Of a stretch of DNA of 64,000 bases, positions 26,949-35,629 are shown in pieces. The stretch's first letter is position 1, and every line of letters begins with the position of its first letter. A program made the position numbers and the translations under genes. The stretch comes from Glaciecola flavus. Its GTDB lineage: Bacteria > Pseudomonadota > Gammaproteobacteria > Enterobacterales > Alteromonadaceae. The notes beneath the pieces are model-generated. The model searched no databases and was not told the origin of the DNA. It saw nothing but the letters and a program-made list of their open reading frames with translations. The stretch is taken from contig NZ_JBHRSW010000015.1 in NCBI RefSeq assembly GCF_042646125.1, positions 62,001 to 126,000 of the forward strand. The letters run 5' to 3'.

Positions 26949-27266
26949 TTTAATATTCCTATTGGTTATGTTCCCCCTGAGTGTGGATACACATTAAACA
27001 AAATCTCCGTCAACCCTTTCATGGGGACTCCGAAAAGACATCCTTGCCTGTTAGGCTTTGAATTTTATGAATCAACACTTAGAGGAAGCATAGTCTATCT
27101 ATTTAATAGACCAATTACGCCTTATTTGGAAAAGCGATAGTATCAAAATATACCGCCTTCTTATTTGTATAAAATGCTTCAGATAGTTACAATTTGTTGC
27201 CTGATACACACCTTGCAACACTTATCAGAACTTGAAAAATGTATCATTCAGAATTGAGACATATTT
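26949..27266. other. 318-bp intergenic region
   Basis: It separates the divergently transcribed DUF3192 lipoprotein (minus) and the small helix-turn-helix protein (plus). It must hold both promoters. No open frame, strong hairpin or recognised operator was seen; it is AT-rich toward the right-hand gene. Confidence 0.5.
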
Positions 27267-27563
27267 ATGCACCCAGAAATTCAACTTGTAATTGATTGCT
27301 GTACTGCACTGCATGCAAATGGCAAGAAGCCTACCGTTGGCTCAGTGAAATCAAAATTAGGCAATCAGGTTTCATTACCAGCGATTATTACTGGTCTGAA
27401 ACAATGGCCCATTGCCCCCCAGCCAAAGAAAGAAGCAAAGCCATCAAGACCTGCACCTACTGCTCAAACGACAGATGAACGCATACAAAAGCTGGAAGCA
27501 AGAGTACAGCTACTTGAAATGCAATTGAGTGCCTTATTGCCAGCTAAAGCTAAGCCTATCTAA
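27267..27563 (+). CDS. Small helix-turn-helix/coiled-coil protein (KfrA-N-like)
   Basis: Protein of 98 residues with no close functional name. The N-terminal half (ALHANGKKPTVGSVKSKLGNQVSLPAIITGLKQW) has the spacing of KfrA-type N-terminal DNA-binding domains, where G-x-x-P-T-x-x-x-V is followed by a second helix. A Pro/Ala/Lys-rich linker (about residues 52-68) leads to a short leucine-rich coiled coil (RIQKLEARVQLLEMQLSALL). It would be a small DNA-binding dimer. It is convergent with and overlaps syd by 4 bp. Confidence 0.6.
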   Translation: MHPEIQLVIDCCTALHANGKKPTVGSVKSKLGNQVSLPAIITGLKQWPIAPQPKKEAKPSRPAPTAQTTDERIQKLEARVQLLEMQLSALLPAKAKPI

Positions 27564-28135
27564 AGTGTCACAAACGAAGGTACTGGCTCTAATAGTTGAA
27601 AAAACTCAACTAAATTATTTGACAGCAGCTCTTGAGGCGGTTTGCCCACGTGTTCCAATACGACTTCCCCCGTATCGGGCAAAATAGATATGATGTAGTC
27701 TTCTTCATCTGTCACAGCAAAAAACAAGGTATCTTCTTGTTTTAATTTTCGTTTCATGAGTACGTGCGCAACTAAATTCTTTTGTAATCGTTCAAAATCA
27801 TGCTCATTCCATGCCTGCAAAATTGTTAGATTGCCCCTGCTTGTTTTAGCATTTAAATCCAAACTAAAGTAACGCCCCATCAAAAGAGAAAATTCAGCAG
27901 GAATATGAATTTCTAATGCCTCTGCAATGTTATTAAAACTTGTCATTGGCTCTTTGCGTACTGGTTCCCAATAAACTTCATCACTATTAGTAGGCAGGCT
28001 ATCTGTTTGACGAATGATGCAGGGTGACGGCCACTCTTCATGATATAAGGTCAGTAAACCTCTATTGTCATCATTTGATTGGTCGATATATGACTGTATA
28101 AATTGATCAAATTGCGTTAAAAATTGCTCTGACAT
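27560..28135 (-). CDS. syd: SecY-interacting protein Syd
   Basis: Peripheral inner-membrane protein that binds SecY and checks for faulty SecYEG complexes. It has 191 residues (E. coli 181). The conserved segments PSPCIIRQTDS, DEVYWEPV, TILQAWNEHDFERLQKNLVAH, KLKQEDTLFFAV and LSNNLVEFFQLL match Syd. It lies upstream of and divergent to queF, as in the syd-queF-ppnN region of E. coli. Confidence 0.93.
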   Translation of the reverse strand: MSEQFLTQFDQFIQSYIDQSNDDNRGLLTLYHEEWPSPCIIRQTDSLPTNSDEVYWEPVRKEPMTSFNNIAEALEIHIPAEFSLLMGRYFSLDLNAKTSRGNLTILQAWNEHDFERLQKNLVAHVLMKRKLKQEDTLFFAVTDEEDYIISILPDTGEVVLEHVGKPPQELLSNNLVEFFQLLEPVPSFVTL

Positions 28136-28228
28136 GTAATTTGTTCTATATGTGTGTTTAGCTGGGCGGGATTTTGCTTTCGCTTTCGCTTATGATGCTA
28201 ACATAGTTATACAACCCAAAGGAAAAAT

Positions 28229-29038
28229 TTGAAAAACCTGAGTCTTGGAAAAATTGTCGAATACCCTTCTCATTACACGCCTGAGGTATTGCAAGCAGTA
28301 CCCCGAAGTATTGGGCGAAAAAACATAAGTTTAAATAGTCCCTTACCGTTTACGGGTGTCGATATTTGGAATGCTTACGAAGTATCTTGGTTAAATACTA
28401 AAGGTAAACCAATGGTTGCGATTGTGGAGTGCACAATACCCATAGACTCCCCCAATCTAATAGAGTCGAAGTCATTCAAACTTTATCTCAACAGCCTCAA
28501 TCAATCGAAATTTGAAACAACAGCATTGTTGTTAAAAACGATGGAACGCGATCTTTCTAACTGTGCAGGTGCGCCAGTAGGACTAAAATTCATTCATTCA
28601 TCCGATTTTGATACTCTGAGCTTTGGCAAACTTGAGGGAAATCTAATTGATGAACTCGATATATCTGTGTCTGAAACCGACATTGACCCTAATTTCTTAC
28701 ATACAAATGACACCGACTGTGAAGAAAGCCTAGTGAGTCATTTGCTGAAATCTAATTGCCTAATTACCAACCAACCTGACTGGGGCAGTGTACTCATCCG
28801 TTATGCGGGGAAGCAAATCAATCATGAAGGACTACTCCGTTACATCATATCATTTAGGCAACACAATGAGTTCCATGAGCAGTGCGTTGAACGCATTTTT
28901 AAAGATATCATGCAACAATGTAAACCAAGCAAACTTACCGTCTATGCTCGATATACTCGTCGCGGTGGTCTAGACATTAATCCATTCAGATCAAATTTTG
29001 AATTGCCCTATTCAAACGCGCGACTTGCAAGGCAATAA
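28229..29038 (+). CDS. queF: NADPH-dependent 7-cyano-7-deazaguanine reductase
   Basis: Reduces preQ0 to preQ1 in queuosine biosynthesis. It has 269 residues, the long (YqcD, two-domain) form. The NADPH motif ESKSFKLY is at residues 79-86. The catalytic Cys177 and the nearby Asp184 are in SNCLITNQPDWGSVLIRY. The start is a TTG with AAAGGA 6 bases upstream. It is divergent from syd and followed by the GGDEF gene. Confidence 0.96.
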   Translation: MKNLSLGKIVEYPSHYTPEVLQAVPRSIGRKNISLNSPLPFTGVDIWNAYEVSWLNTKGKPMVAIVECTIPIDSPNLIESKSFKLYLNSLNQSKFETTALLLKTMERDLSNCAGAPVGLKFIHSSDFDTLSFGKLEGNLIDELDISVSETDIDPNFLHTNDTDCEESLVSHLLKSNCLITNQPDWGSVLIRYAGKQINHEGLLRYIISFRQHNEFHEQCVERIFKDIMQQCKPSKLTVYARYTRRGGLDINPFRSNFELPYSNARLARQ

Positions 29039-29041
29039 AGT

Positions 29042-30559
29042 ATGACAGATGATAGTGCAAAGAAAAAACTACTGGTCGCAAAGCAGCAACTCGATAAACT
29101 TTCTATATTTATCGCCAGCATGGCTGAGTTCTTTCAAGGTAGCACGCCGAAAATAGACGAAGACTTGAATGCCATAAAAAAGCTTTTGTCAGGCAAGCCC
29201 GACTATCAAGCCGCTGCAGAATTATCAGTAAAGCTGAATAGCGATCTAAAAAACGAAGCTAAATACATAAAACAACAGCAACTAAATAGCATCACACAAA
29301 TCGAGACGTCACTCAGAAAACTAAATGAGATAGAAGCGATTGATGAATCGGTAAAAAGTGAAATTAAGCTATTTTTACAAAACTTGTCACCTTCGGATAA
29401 CAATATTTCGTCGCCAATCGGCACTTTTGAAAAAGCCCTAGGGTTGTTTAGAAAAGCCCTAAGTAACAACAAAGTAAACAAAAGCCACAATGAGGCTAAG
29501 CAACAAAAACAGCTGCATCAGCAAATTGCTCAAGAACTAAAAACGCTGATCCTTCCCTATGTGAAAAACAATCCGAATGATAAAGCAATCAATGAAATCA
29601 GAGAGAAGTTAGACGAAGGCTTAAACCCCAGTCAGCTACTGGAGTGTTGTTTGAGTTTGATTCGCTTTGTTATCAAGGATGTTATCAACGAGGCTGGCGC
29701 TGCGAACAAATTAATCCACAACATTCATCAATCGCTATTAAAAGTCAATCAAGGCATTAAGAGCACTATCGAAAAATCGAAAGTACGAATTGAAAAACGA
29801 GTGAAACAAACGGCTGATATGCAAGCACAGATCAGCGCCATTGAAACCGCACTCACAGATAGCCACAAAGTAGAAGATCTAAAACAGCAAGCTCAGCACT
29901 ACCTGACAAAAATGCAAGCTTCTCTGACTCAATCTGAAGCGGATGATCGCATTGAGCAGGAGAAGATGATCGCCTTGTTACAATCCATGCAAAAACGTTT
30001 GAGTGAGTTAGAAAACAAAGCCGCAGGATACAAACAAAAACTGCTTGAACAACGCATAGATGCCCTGACCGACGGTTTAACAAAGCTTCCTAACCGCGTC
30101 GCTTATGAAGAAAAAGCGATAAATGAAATCAATCATGCAAAACAGTCTAATACTCCTCTGTGCATGGCTATCATCGATATCGATCACTTTAAGTCAATTA
30201 ATGACAAATATGGGCATTCTGTAGGGGACAAGACTCTTCAAGTCATTGCTACCCAAATCAAAAACAATCTAGCCAATACTGACTTTGTAGCACGCTGGGG
30301 GGGCGAGGAGTTTGTTGTTTTACTTCCCAACACCCAAAGCAACGATGCCTTTAAAAAATTAGATATCATGCGGAATAAAATCTCGAAGCTCCCTTTCATG
30401 TTTAAAGGTAACCGCGTAAGTGTCACCATTTCAATCGGTATGTTAGAAATTTTAAGCGATATGCGGCTAGAAGACGCTTTTGAGAAAGCCGACAAATTAC
30501 TCTATACAGCGAAAGAAAACGGTAGAAATCAAATTCAACGCAAGGAGTCTCATGACTAA
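29042..30559 (+). CDS. Diguanylate cyclase with long coiled-coil N-terminus
   Basis: Makes the second messenger cyclic di-GMP. It has 505 residues, cytoplasmic, with no membrane segments. Residues 1-345 are Gln/Lys-rich helical (KQQLDKLSIFIASMAEFFQG and later QAQISAIETALTDS) and probably a dimerising coiled coil. The GGDEF domain begins QRIDALTDGLTKLPNR. The active site is GGEEF at residues 420-424, with IDIDHFKSINDKYGHSVGD upstream for Mg/GTP. The inhibitory RxxD site is not intact (ANTD in its place), so feedback inhibition may be lost. It starts 3 bp after queF and overlaps ppnN by 8 bp, an unusual operon setting. Confidence 0.9.
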   Translation: MTDDSAKKKLLVAKQQLDKLSIFIASMAEFFQGSTPKIDEDLNAIKKLLSGKPDYQAAAELSVKLNSDLKNEAKYIKQQQLNSITQIETSLRKLNEIEAIDESVKSEIKLFLQNLSPSDNNISSPIGTFEKALGLFRKALSNNKVNKSHNEAKQQKQLHQQIAQELKTLILPYVKNNPNDKAINEIREKLDEGLNPSQLLECCLSLIRFVIKDVINEAGAANKLIHNIHQSLLKVNQGIKSTIEKSKVRIEKRVKQTADMQAQISAIETALTDSHKVEDLKQQAQHYLTKMQASLTQSEADDRIEQEKMIALLQSMQKRLSELENKAAGYKQKLLEQRIDALTDGLTKLPNRVAYEEKAINEINHAKQSNTPLCMAIIDIDHFKSINDKYGHSVGDKTLQVIATQIKNNLANTDFVARWGGEEFVVLLPNTQSNDAFKKLDIMRNKISKLPFMFKGNRVSVTISIGMLEILSDMRLEDAFEKADKLLYTAKENGRNQIQRKESHD

Positions 30560-31913
30560 TACTGTGCAACTCAATCCAGTTGGTTGGATGAGCCAACTAT
30601 CTCAGCTGGAGGTAAATCAACTTGCTACTTCAACCTCCGCTGAACTTTATCAGGTTTTTCGAAACTGTTGCCTTGCCGTTTTAAATTCTGGTATTGAACA
30701 GGATGATTCTGAAGCATTATTCGAAAAATATCATGATTTTGATGTTCGTTTGATTCGTCGAGAGCGCGGCGTAAAAATGGAGCTTATCAATCCACCAGAG
30801 GTGGCATTTGTTGATGGTAAGCTTATTGCTGGTGTGCACGAACACTTATTTGCAGTATTGCGCGACATGCTATACATGAGCAGTAAGCATCAACTGTCTT
30901 TTGAAAAGGAGCTAGAAGAAAACCACATTGTTACGCATATGGTCTTCGATATGCTGCGCCACGCAAACGCACTCAGTACCGCCGAACCTGCCAATATGAT
31001 TGTATGTTGGGGTGGGCATTCTATCCGCAAAGACGAATACAAGTACACTAAAGAAATCGGTTATCAACTCGGACTAAGAGGCTTTAACATTTGCACTGGC
31101 TGCGGTCCAGGTGCAATGAAGGGACCAATGAAAGGTGCCGCTATTGGCCATGCCAAACAGCGTATAAAAAATGGTCGGTATGTAGGCATATCAGAGCCCT
31201 CTATCATTGCAGCAGAGCCCCCTAACGCAATAGTTAACGAGCTGATTATCATGCCTGATATTGAAAAGCGCTTAGAAGCCTTTGTGAGGGTGGCCCATGG
31301 CATAGTGATTTTCCCCGGCGGCGTTGGCACCGCAGAAGAATTACTCTATTTGCTAGGTTTGCTCTTACAAGCAGAAAACAGAGATCAAACCATCCCTTTA
31401 ATATTGACAGGCCCTGCGGACAAAGCCGACTACTTTGCAGCCATTGACCAATTTATTGGAGACACCCTAGGTTCAGAGGCTCAGGCGATGTATGAAATCG
31501 TAGTGGGTGATGCTCAGCTTGTCGCTTCAAAGCTCGTAGAAGCTAAAAACAGAGTGATCCAATACCGTAAGTTGCAAGGCGATTTGTTTAATTTCAATTG
31601 GCGTCTTAAGATCCCCGACGATTTCCAACGTACCTTTAACCCCAGTCATCAAAGTATGGCTGCATTAAATCTGCATCTGGATCAGCCCGCCAGTGCATTG
31701 GCAGCAAATTTGCGTAAATGTTTTTCTGGAATAGTGGCCGGTAACGTAAAAGCAGAAGGTGTAAAACAAATACAAGAGCTAGGACCATTTGAAATTTCGG
31801 GTGACGAAATACTTATGAAGCATATGGATAAGTTACTCAATTCTTTTGTTGAACAAGGCCGAATGAAATTGCCTGGCAGTACTTATAATCCTTGCTATAA
31901 AGTGAAGCTATAG
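30552..31913 (+). CDS. ppnN: Nucleotide 5'-monophosphate nucleosidase PpnN
   Basis: Cleaves purine and pyrimidine nucleoside monophosphates to base and ribose 5-phosphate; in E. coli it is stimulated by (p)ppGpp. It has 453 residues from the ATG at 30552, which gives the family N-terminus NTVQLNPVGWMSQLS. An earlier in-frame ATG (30480) lies deep within the preceding gene. The Rossmann core carries CTGCGPGAMKGPMKGAAIGH and FPGGVGTAEELLYLLG, the PGGxGTxxE motif of the LOG-like family. Gene order queF-ppnN is conserved except for the GGDEF gene inserted between. Confidence 0.94.
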   Translation: MTNTVQLNPVGWMSQLSQLEVNQLATSTSAELYQVFRNCCLAVLNSGIEQDDSEALFEKYHDFDVRLIRRERGVKMELINPPEVAFVDGKLIAGVHEHLFAVLRDMLYMSSKHQLSFEKELEENHIVTHMVFDMLRHANALSTAEPANMIVCWGGHSIRKDEYKYTKEIGYQLGLRGFNICTGCGPGAMKGPMKGAAIGHAKQRIKNGRYVGISEPSIIAAEPPNAIVNELIIMPDIEKRLEAFVRVAHGIVIFPGGVGTAEELLYLLGLLLQAENRDQTIPLILTGPADKADYFAAIDQFIGDTLGSEAQAMYEIVVGDAQLVASKLVEAKNRVIQYRKLQGDLFNFNWRLKIPDDFQRTFNPSHQSMAALNLHLDQPASALAANLRKCFSGIVAGNVKAEGVKQIQELGPFEISGDEILMKHMDKLLNSFVEQGRMKLPGSTYNPCYKVKL

Positions 31914-32002
31914 AGTATTCAATGCTCTTGTACAGTTATTCATTTTGCTCAATTCTATTAAAGTCTTCAATGTGGAATTTAGATTAACACAGGAGATTTT
32001 AA

Positions 32003-32305
32003 ATGAAACTAACCACATGGATAACCGTACTACTATTAGCAGTATCTGCTCTAATTTACTCGCAACAAGATGCACTAGCCGACAGCGAAGTCAAAACTGA
32101 GCAGCACCAAATTGCACTTGTGAATATCAACACAGCAGAAGTGTCTGTTCTTTCTAGTTTACCAGGAATAGGACAAAAAAAGGCGCAAGCGATCGTCGAC
32201 TATAGAAAACTCAATGGGAAATTCCGTAGTAAAGAAGAGCTAGTTAATGTGAAAGGTATTGGCGAAAAATTGCTAGAAAAAGTGATTACTTACATCGAGG
32301 TTTAA
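32003..32305 (+). CDS. ComEA-like helix-hairpin-helix DNA-binding protein
   Basis: Exported protein of 100 residues with an N-terminal signal peptide (about 1-26, ending ALA|DSE). One pair of helix-hairpin-helix motifs, NINTAEVSVLSSLPGIGQKKA and ELVNVKGIGEKLLEKV, binds DNA without sequence preference. ComEA-type proteins pull incoming DNA into the periplasm during natural transformation, so that role is likely here. It starts after an AGGAGA ribosome binding site and ends before a bidirectional terminator. Confidence 0.88.
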   Translation: MKLTTWITVLLLAVSALIYSQQDALADSEVKTEQHQIALVNINTAEVSVLSSLPGIGQKKAQAIVDYRKLNGKFRSKEELVNVKGIGEKLLEKVITYIEV

Positions 32306-32363
32306 AGCGCCCCACTCAGTGCAATAAGCAATTACTGAACTAGCTGGCTTACAAGCTTAAAGT

Positions 32364-32387
32364 AAAAGGGAGCGTGAGCTCCCTTTT
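32364..32387. terminator. Bidirectional terminator between the ComEA-like gene and galU
   Basis: AAAAGGGAGC, loop GTGA, GCTCCCTTTT followed by TT on the plus strand and A-rich flanks giving T on the minus strand. It serves two convergent genes. Confidence 0.85.
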
Positions 32388-32414
32388 TTAATCTTAGTTC
32401 TTTCTACCACAGAC

Positions 32415-33308
32415 TTAAGCAAGCAACTTGCGTGCGTACTCAGTAAATTCAGCGCCTAATTCAGGATGTCTCATTGCATATTCGACATTGGCCATCATAT
32501 ACCCTAGTTTAGAACCGCAATCATGACTCTTACCTTTCATATAGTAAGCATCAACTTGTTCGTGCTCCATCAGGGTATCTATCGCATCAGTCAATTGAAT
32601 TTCGTCACCCGCACCCGGAGGGGTTTTAGCGAGTAAATCCCATATCTTTTCTGAAAGCACATAGCGGCCAACAACGGCAAGGTTTGATGGGGCTTCTTCC
32701 AACGGTGGCTTTTCGACCATTTTGTGAATTTTGCCCGACTCTCCCTGCGCTAATTCTTTGCCCTCTAAATCAACAATACCAAATTTAGATACATCTTCAT
32801 CCGCTACTTGTTCAACCATAACCTGACTGACGCGTGTAGTATTAAATTTAGCGACCATATCCGCTAAATTATCTTTGCGAGGATTAGAGGAGTTGTCGTC
32901 AATAATCACATCAGGCAAAACTACAGCGAAAGGATTATCGCCAACGAGCGGAAGTGCACACATGATTGCATGTCCTAAACCATTCGCTACACCTTGGCGG
33001 ACATGCATAATCGTCACGTCTTTTGGACAAATCTGCTGAACAGCCTCGAGTAACTGACGTTTTACACGCTTTTCCAAGGTCGCCTCAAGTTCAAAAGACG
33101 TATCAAAGTGGTTTTCAATGCTGTTTTTACTGGCGTGTGTGACTAATACAATCTCTTTCAATCCAGCTGCAATACACTCCTGTACAACATATTGAATAAG
33201 TGGCTTATCCACTACAGGCAACATTTCTTTTGGAATGGCTTTAGTGGCCGGTAACATTCTTGTACCCAAACCTGCAACAGGAATGACAGCTTTTTTCACT
33301 TGACTCAT
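32415..33308 (-). CDS. galU: UTP-glucose-1-phosphate uridylyltransferase
   Basis: Makes UDP-glucose from UTP and glucose 1-phosphate, the precursor for many glycans. It has 297 residues. The N-terminal nucleotide motif AGLGTRMLPATKAIPKEMLPV is diagnostic. VLPDVIIDD (Mg-binding) and the sugar-binding VVEKP-like MVEKPP segment are intact. It is 9 bp after ugd, making a two-gene precursor unit for UDP-glucose and UDP-glucuronate next to the glycosyltransferase cluster. Confidence 0.96.
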   Translation of the reverse strand: MSQVKKAVIPVAGLGTRMLPATKAIPKEMLPVVDKPLIQYVVQECIAAGLKEIVLVTHASKNSIENHFDTSFELEATLEKRVKRQLLEAVQQICPKDVTIMHVRQGVANGLGHAIMCALPLVGDNPFAVVLPDVIIDDNSSNPRKDNLADMVAKFNTTRVSQVMVEQVADEDVSKFGIVDLEGKELAQGESGKIHKMVEKPPLEEAPSNLAVVGRYVLSEKIWDLLAKTPPGAGDEIQLTDAIDTLMEHEQVDAYYMKGKSHDCGSKLGYMMANVEYAMRHPELGAEFTEYARKLLA

Positions 33309-33317
33309 AAAAATTCC

Positions 33318-34658
33318 TTAATTTCCTTTAACTGATGAACCTCTACCAATACCGTAGTATTGCAATCCGTATTCCGACATTAACGCTGGCTCGAATAAAT
33401 TTCTTCCGTCAAAAATCACAGGGTCTTTTATCGTATTTTTGATAGCTTCGAAATCTGGTGCTTTAAACGCTTGCCATTCAGTACAGATAACCAAGCAATC
33501 CGCGCCATTCATTGTCGCTTCTTTGGTACCCATTAAAGACAGATCTGCGCGGTTGCCATAAATTCGTTGTGTTTCTTCCATTGCTTCTGGATCGTAGGCT
33601 TGCACGCTCGCCCCCTGTTCCCAAAGCTTTTCCATTAACACACGACTCGACGCTTCTCGCATGTCGTCGGTATTGGGCTTGAAAGACAAGCCCCACAAGG
33701 CAATAGTTTTGCCTTTGAGATTGTTGTCATAGTGATCCATTAAATAGTCAAACAGTTTTTCTTTTTGACGATAATTTACAGCCTCCACGGCTTCGAGCAC
33801 TTTTGCACTATAACCGACACCTGTTGCACTACGAACGAGCGCCTGCACATCTTTGGGGAAACAAGATCCACCGTAACCGCAACCCGGATAAATAAATTGA
33901 TAGCCTATCCGTGGATCACTACCGATCCCCTTACGTACATTTTCAACGTCTGCACCAAAGAGCTCAGCTAAATTGGCGATCTCATTCATAAAGCTAATTT
34001 TGGTTGCCAACATACAGTTTGCAGCGTACTTTGTTAGTTCTGCGCTCCGCACGTCCATCACAATGATTTTATCGTGATTACGGTTAAAAGGCGCATATAA
34101 CTCCCTAAGTTTTTTTTCTGATACCTCACTAGAGGTGCCCAAAATGATCCTATCGGGACGCATACAATCACTGACAGCCGCCCCCTCTTTTAGAAATTCA
34201 GGATTGGATACAACATCATAGCTGACATCTTTATTATTTGTCTTTTGCACTTCTGCTATTTTTGCGCGTACTTTATCCGCTGTCCCAACGGGTACAGTTG
34301 ACTTATTGATAACTATCTTGTGCGACGACATATTTTCTGCAATTGTGCTGGCAACGGCTAACACGTATTTTAGATCAGCAGAGCCATCCTCATCAGGTGG
34401 TGTACCTACAGCAATAAAAATCAATTCACCATGTTCTATTCCTTCAGCCGCATTAGTCGTAAAAGTTATTCTTCCGGCTTCGTGATTAGACTTTACAAGC
34501 GGAGTTAAACCCGGTTCAAAAATAGGAATGATCCCTGCTTTCAAATTGTCAACTTTTTGTTGGTCAACATCTACACAATACACATCATGCCCGACTTCTG
34601 CTAGTACAGCAGCTTGTACTAGCCCCACATACCCAATACCAAATACGGTAACTTTCAT
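33318..34658 (-). CDS. ugd: UDP-glucose 6-dehydrogenase
   Basis: Oxidises UDP-glucose to UDP-glucuronate with two NAD. It has 446 residues. The Rossmann motif is GIGYVGLVQAAVLAEVGHDV. The catalytic cysteine is in YGGSCFPKDVQAL. SNPEFLKEGAAVSDCMRPDRI and the C-terminal LWGLSFKPNTDDMREA are family hallmarks. Feeding from galU downstream, it provides acidic sugar for the surface glycan; the sulfotransferases nearby would add further negative charge. Confidence 0.96.
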   Translation of the reverse strand: MKVTVFGIGYVGLVQAAVLAEVGHDVYCVDVDQQKVDNLKAGIIPIFEPGLTPLVKSNHEAGRITFTTNAAEGIEHGELIFIAVGTPPDEDGSADLKYVLAVASTIAENMSSHKIVINKSTVPVGTADKVRAKIAEVQKTNNKDVSYDVVSNPEFLKEGAAVSDCMRPDRIILGTSSEVSEKKLRELYAPFNRNHDKIIVMDVRSAELTKYAANCMLATKISFMNEIANLAELFGADVENVRKGIGSDPRIGYQFIYPGCGYGGSCFPKDVQALVRSATGVGYSAKVLEAVEAVNYRQKEKLFDYLMDHYDNNLKGKTIALWGLSFKPNTDDMREASSRVLMEKLWEQGASVQAYDPEAMEETQRIYGNRADLSLMGTKEATMNGADCLVICTEWQAFKAPDFEAIKNTIKDPVIFDGRNLFEPALMSEYGLQYYGIGRGSSVKGN

Positions 34659-34762
34659 TAATCTATCCTTTTCAAAATTACTAAATTCGAGCGAGGTTGA
34701 ACTTCATCATTAGTTCAATCTGTTGAATAGAGCCTGCAATTACGCAAACCAAACCATTCCTA

Positions 34763-35629
34763 TTACTTATTCAATTTACCTGACTTTCGCCTTAAACCAT
34801 CCAATAAACCTTGAAAAATATAACTCATTCTCGAAAGCTTATTGTCTCCTTGAAGTATTACAAGAACAAGTCTAACAAATATCATTCCAATATTTCTAAT
34901 TTTCCAGTAAAAAGGCACGTAAGGCCTAGTTAATAACAGTAGAACATTACGTACTTGATAATAGTGACGAATGGGCTGACCAACTTTATAGCTGCAAGCA
35001 AATAGTGTTTTCCGTTCCACACCCATTCTGTGCCTAATTTGCACTTCAGGGGTTTGCGCAACCGCATAGGCATATTTTCCTGCCCGCCAACACCATTCAT
35101 GGTCAACAGCGTCAATAAACAGACCATCTTCTTTTAATCCGATATCTTTAATTTTGTCTAAATCAAGCATCATGCCAGAAGAAATTATCTGCTTTACGTA
35201 ATGTAGCCCGTTGCTTTTTCTGTAAGGAGTCTGTATCACTGGAGATTCAATGGTGTCACTAAATTCGCATATAATTTGGGGGCCAATAGCTGCAAGCATC
35301 TGATCGTTAGCATCATTCCAAACTTGCAGCATACTTTTGATGTATTGAGCACCTATTTGGGTGTCCTGATCAAAAATAAAAGCAAACCGGCACCCTAAAT
35401 CGAGCAAATGTTTGAGCCCTTGATTTTGAGCTGAGGCTAAACCCACATTTTTCCCCAGTTTACAATGGGTAACATTGGAAAACTGACTAAAATCAATTTT
35501 CATAGGTATTGGTGTGTTATCAATCAATACAACGCTTTCCAAGTCGCTAGAAAGCTCAGCCAACATATTCAATACTTCATCAACCTCTGGGTAATAAAGT
35601 ATTATTATCGCACCAGCCTTTTTCATCAA
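34763..35629 (-). CDS. Family 2 glycosyltransferase (rhamnosyltransferase-like)
   Basis: GT-A fold transferase of 288 residues. The N-terminal GAIIILYYPEVDEVLNML and the metal-binding FIFDQDTQ (a D-x-D variant) with LGKNVGLASAQNQGL resemble rhamnosyltransferases of O-antigen loci. The conserved VDHEWCWRAGKYAYAVAQTPE and C-terminal RHYYQVRNVLLLL are typical of that group. The acceptor is not known. It overlaps the upstream transferase gene by 4 bp (ATGA). Rhamnose supply from the rfb genes at the right edge would fit, but that is inference. Confidence 0.82.
   Translation of the reverse strand: MMKKAGAIIILYYPEVDEVLNMLAELSSDLESVVLIDNTPIPMKIDFSQFSNVTHCKLGKNVGLASAQNQGLKHLLDLGCRFAFIFDQDTQIGAQYIKSMLQVWNDANDQMLAAIGPQIICEFSDTIESPVIQTPYRKSNGLHYVKQIISSGMMLDLDKIKDIGLKEDGLFIDAVDHEWCWRAGKYAYAVAQTPEVQIRHRMGVERKTLFACSYKVGQPIRHYYQVRNVLLLLTRPYVPFYWKIRNIGMIFVRLVLVILQGDNKLSRMSYIFQGLLDGLRRKSGKLNK

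Noticed and set aside
34697..34724. 7-bp inverted repeat (TTGAACT with AGTTCAA) between ugd and the first transferase
   Set aside because: Short stem with an 8-base loop and no T-run; not a convincing terminator or operator.
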